From: Zancudomyces culisetae
Lineage: Eukaryota > Kickxellomycota > Harpellomycetes > Harpellales > Legeriomycetaceae
DNA: 18,841 nucleotides
NCBI GenBank assembly: GCA_001969505.1
Contig: LSSK01000215.1
Coordinates: 3,742-22,582 of the forward strand
Reading direction: 5' to 3'
Shown here in pieces: positions 18,383 to 18,841 of this stretch (position 1 is the first letter of the stretch; every line of letters starts with the position of its first letter). The position numbers were made by a program, and so were the translations under genes. The notes beneath the pieces are model-generated. The model was not told the origin of the DNA and ran no database searches. It was given only the letters and a program-made list of their open reading frames with translations.

Positions 18383-18841
18383 CTACCTGTCACCCATAGA
18401 ACTGACTGCTGCGTTAAACCCAACGTGTGTGTTGTCTTTGTTGATGAATTCACATCCTGAAGTGGTATCACACCTTTGTGCCTGTTCTATAGGGTTGTAT
18501 AATAGCTCAGTAAAATCAAACCCTGAAACATAATCCTTATGCTTAGATATAGGGAAATTTTGATCAAATTTTGGAGACTGGGTTTTACACATCTCTTTGT
18601 AATTCGCGCTCAAAATAGAATGATAAACACGTTCAAGCATCTTTTTGCACTGCTCAAGCAATGCGGTGTTTTGAAGGGATGTATAACGATTAACAACCTT
18701 TACAAAAAAATTTCTAGGATCATCATCCAGGCTTGGGTTGTTATTAATATGAATTTCATGATTCTGTGGCTGTTTCTTTGATATACCGAGGTCCCCCAAT
18801 ATCAAATTGAGTTTTTCTGCCTCCTTGATAGCTGGTTTCAA
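18383..18841 (-). CDS. Unrecognised protein, partial, 5' end beyond window
   Basis: A minus-strand frame is open for 152 codons from the right edge to a TAG at 18385-18383. It has no start codon at the edge, so the gene begins outside the window. The product is hydrophilic. It opens with a helical segment around EAEKLNLILGDLGI, continues with an Asn/Asp-rich stretch, then VVNRYTSLQNTALLEQCKKM, which looks helical and possibly coiled-coil. After that come Cys-containing, acidic-polar sequences without membrane segments. The end is unclear: GACAG followed by GTAGAT at 18386 could be a splice donor just before the TAG, in which case further exons lie to the left. Length and balanced composition support real coding. 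I do not recognise the family. Confidence 0.6.
   Translation of the reverse strand: MKPAIKEAEKLNLILGDLGISKKQPQNHEIHINNNPSLDDDPRNFFVKVVNRYTSLQNTALLEQCKKMLERVYHSILSANYKEMCKTQSPKFDQNFPISKHKDYVSGFDFTELLYNPIEQAQRCDTTSGCEFINKDNTHVGFNAAVSSMGDR

Overview
The window is a stretch of nuclear DNA from an AT-rich eukaryote, most likely a fungus outside the brewer's-yeast group. It has spliceosomal introns (GT...AG), AATAAA polyadenylation signals, and no operons or ribosome binding sites. The P-type calcium pump resembles fungal SERCA pumps as I remember them. The tRNA pseudouridine synthase resembles yeast Pus1, and an Mtr4 helicase is present. HMG-CoA lyase and SERCA are both absent from Saccharomyces cerevisiae. 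CTG falls at conserved leucine positions in ERCC1 and HMG-CoA lyase, so a CTG-Ser yeast code is unlikely. I cannot name the species.

Layout. 1-1663: no convincing gene. 1664-3091 (+): mitochondrial HMG-CoA lyase, 3 exons. 3196-3325: a pentanucleotide array lying between two converging genes. 3330-5274 (-): ERCC1/Rad10 nucleotide-excision-repair subunit, rebuilt here from 8 exons into one 313-residue frame. 5275-5826: a divergent promoter region. 5827-8033 (+): Pus1-type pseudouridine synthase, 3 exons, with a possible mitochondrial leader. 8145-12143 (-): Mtr4 exosome helicase, intronless. 12432-15557 (-): SERCA-type Ca2+-ATPase, intronless. 15558-17100: repeat-rich non-coding DNA. 17100-18382: unassigned, with several weak coding-like blocks on the minus strand. 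18383-18841 (-): part of an unrecognised gene that runs off the right edge.

The genes are unrelated housekeeping functions: leucine catabolism, DNA repair, RNA modification, nuclear RNA decay and ER calcium uptake. They look like ordinary neighbours and not a pathway cluster. I did not find a new multi-gene system.

The most unusual signal is in the repeats. Short tandem arrays sit directly against start or stop codons. Related RTTTR pentamers abut the stop codons of both ERCC1 and SERCA, A-rich hexamers flank MTR4 on both sides, and period-6 repeats inside four reading frames encode dipeptide runs (PQ, NE, NS, QE, NG, NM). A second signal is an abrupt change in third-codon-position purine use inside SERCA, with a less sharp one in MTR4.
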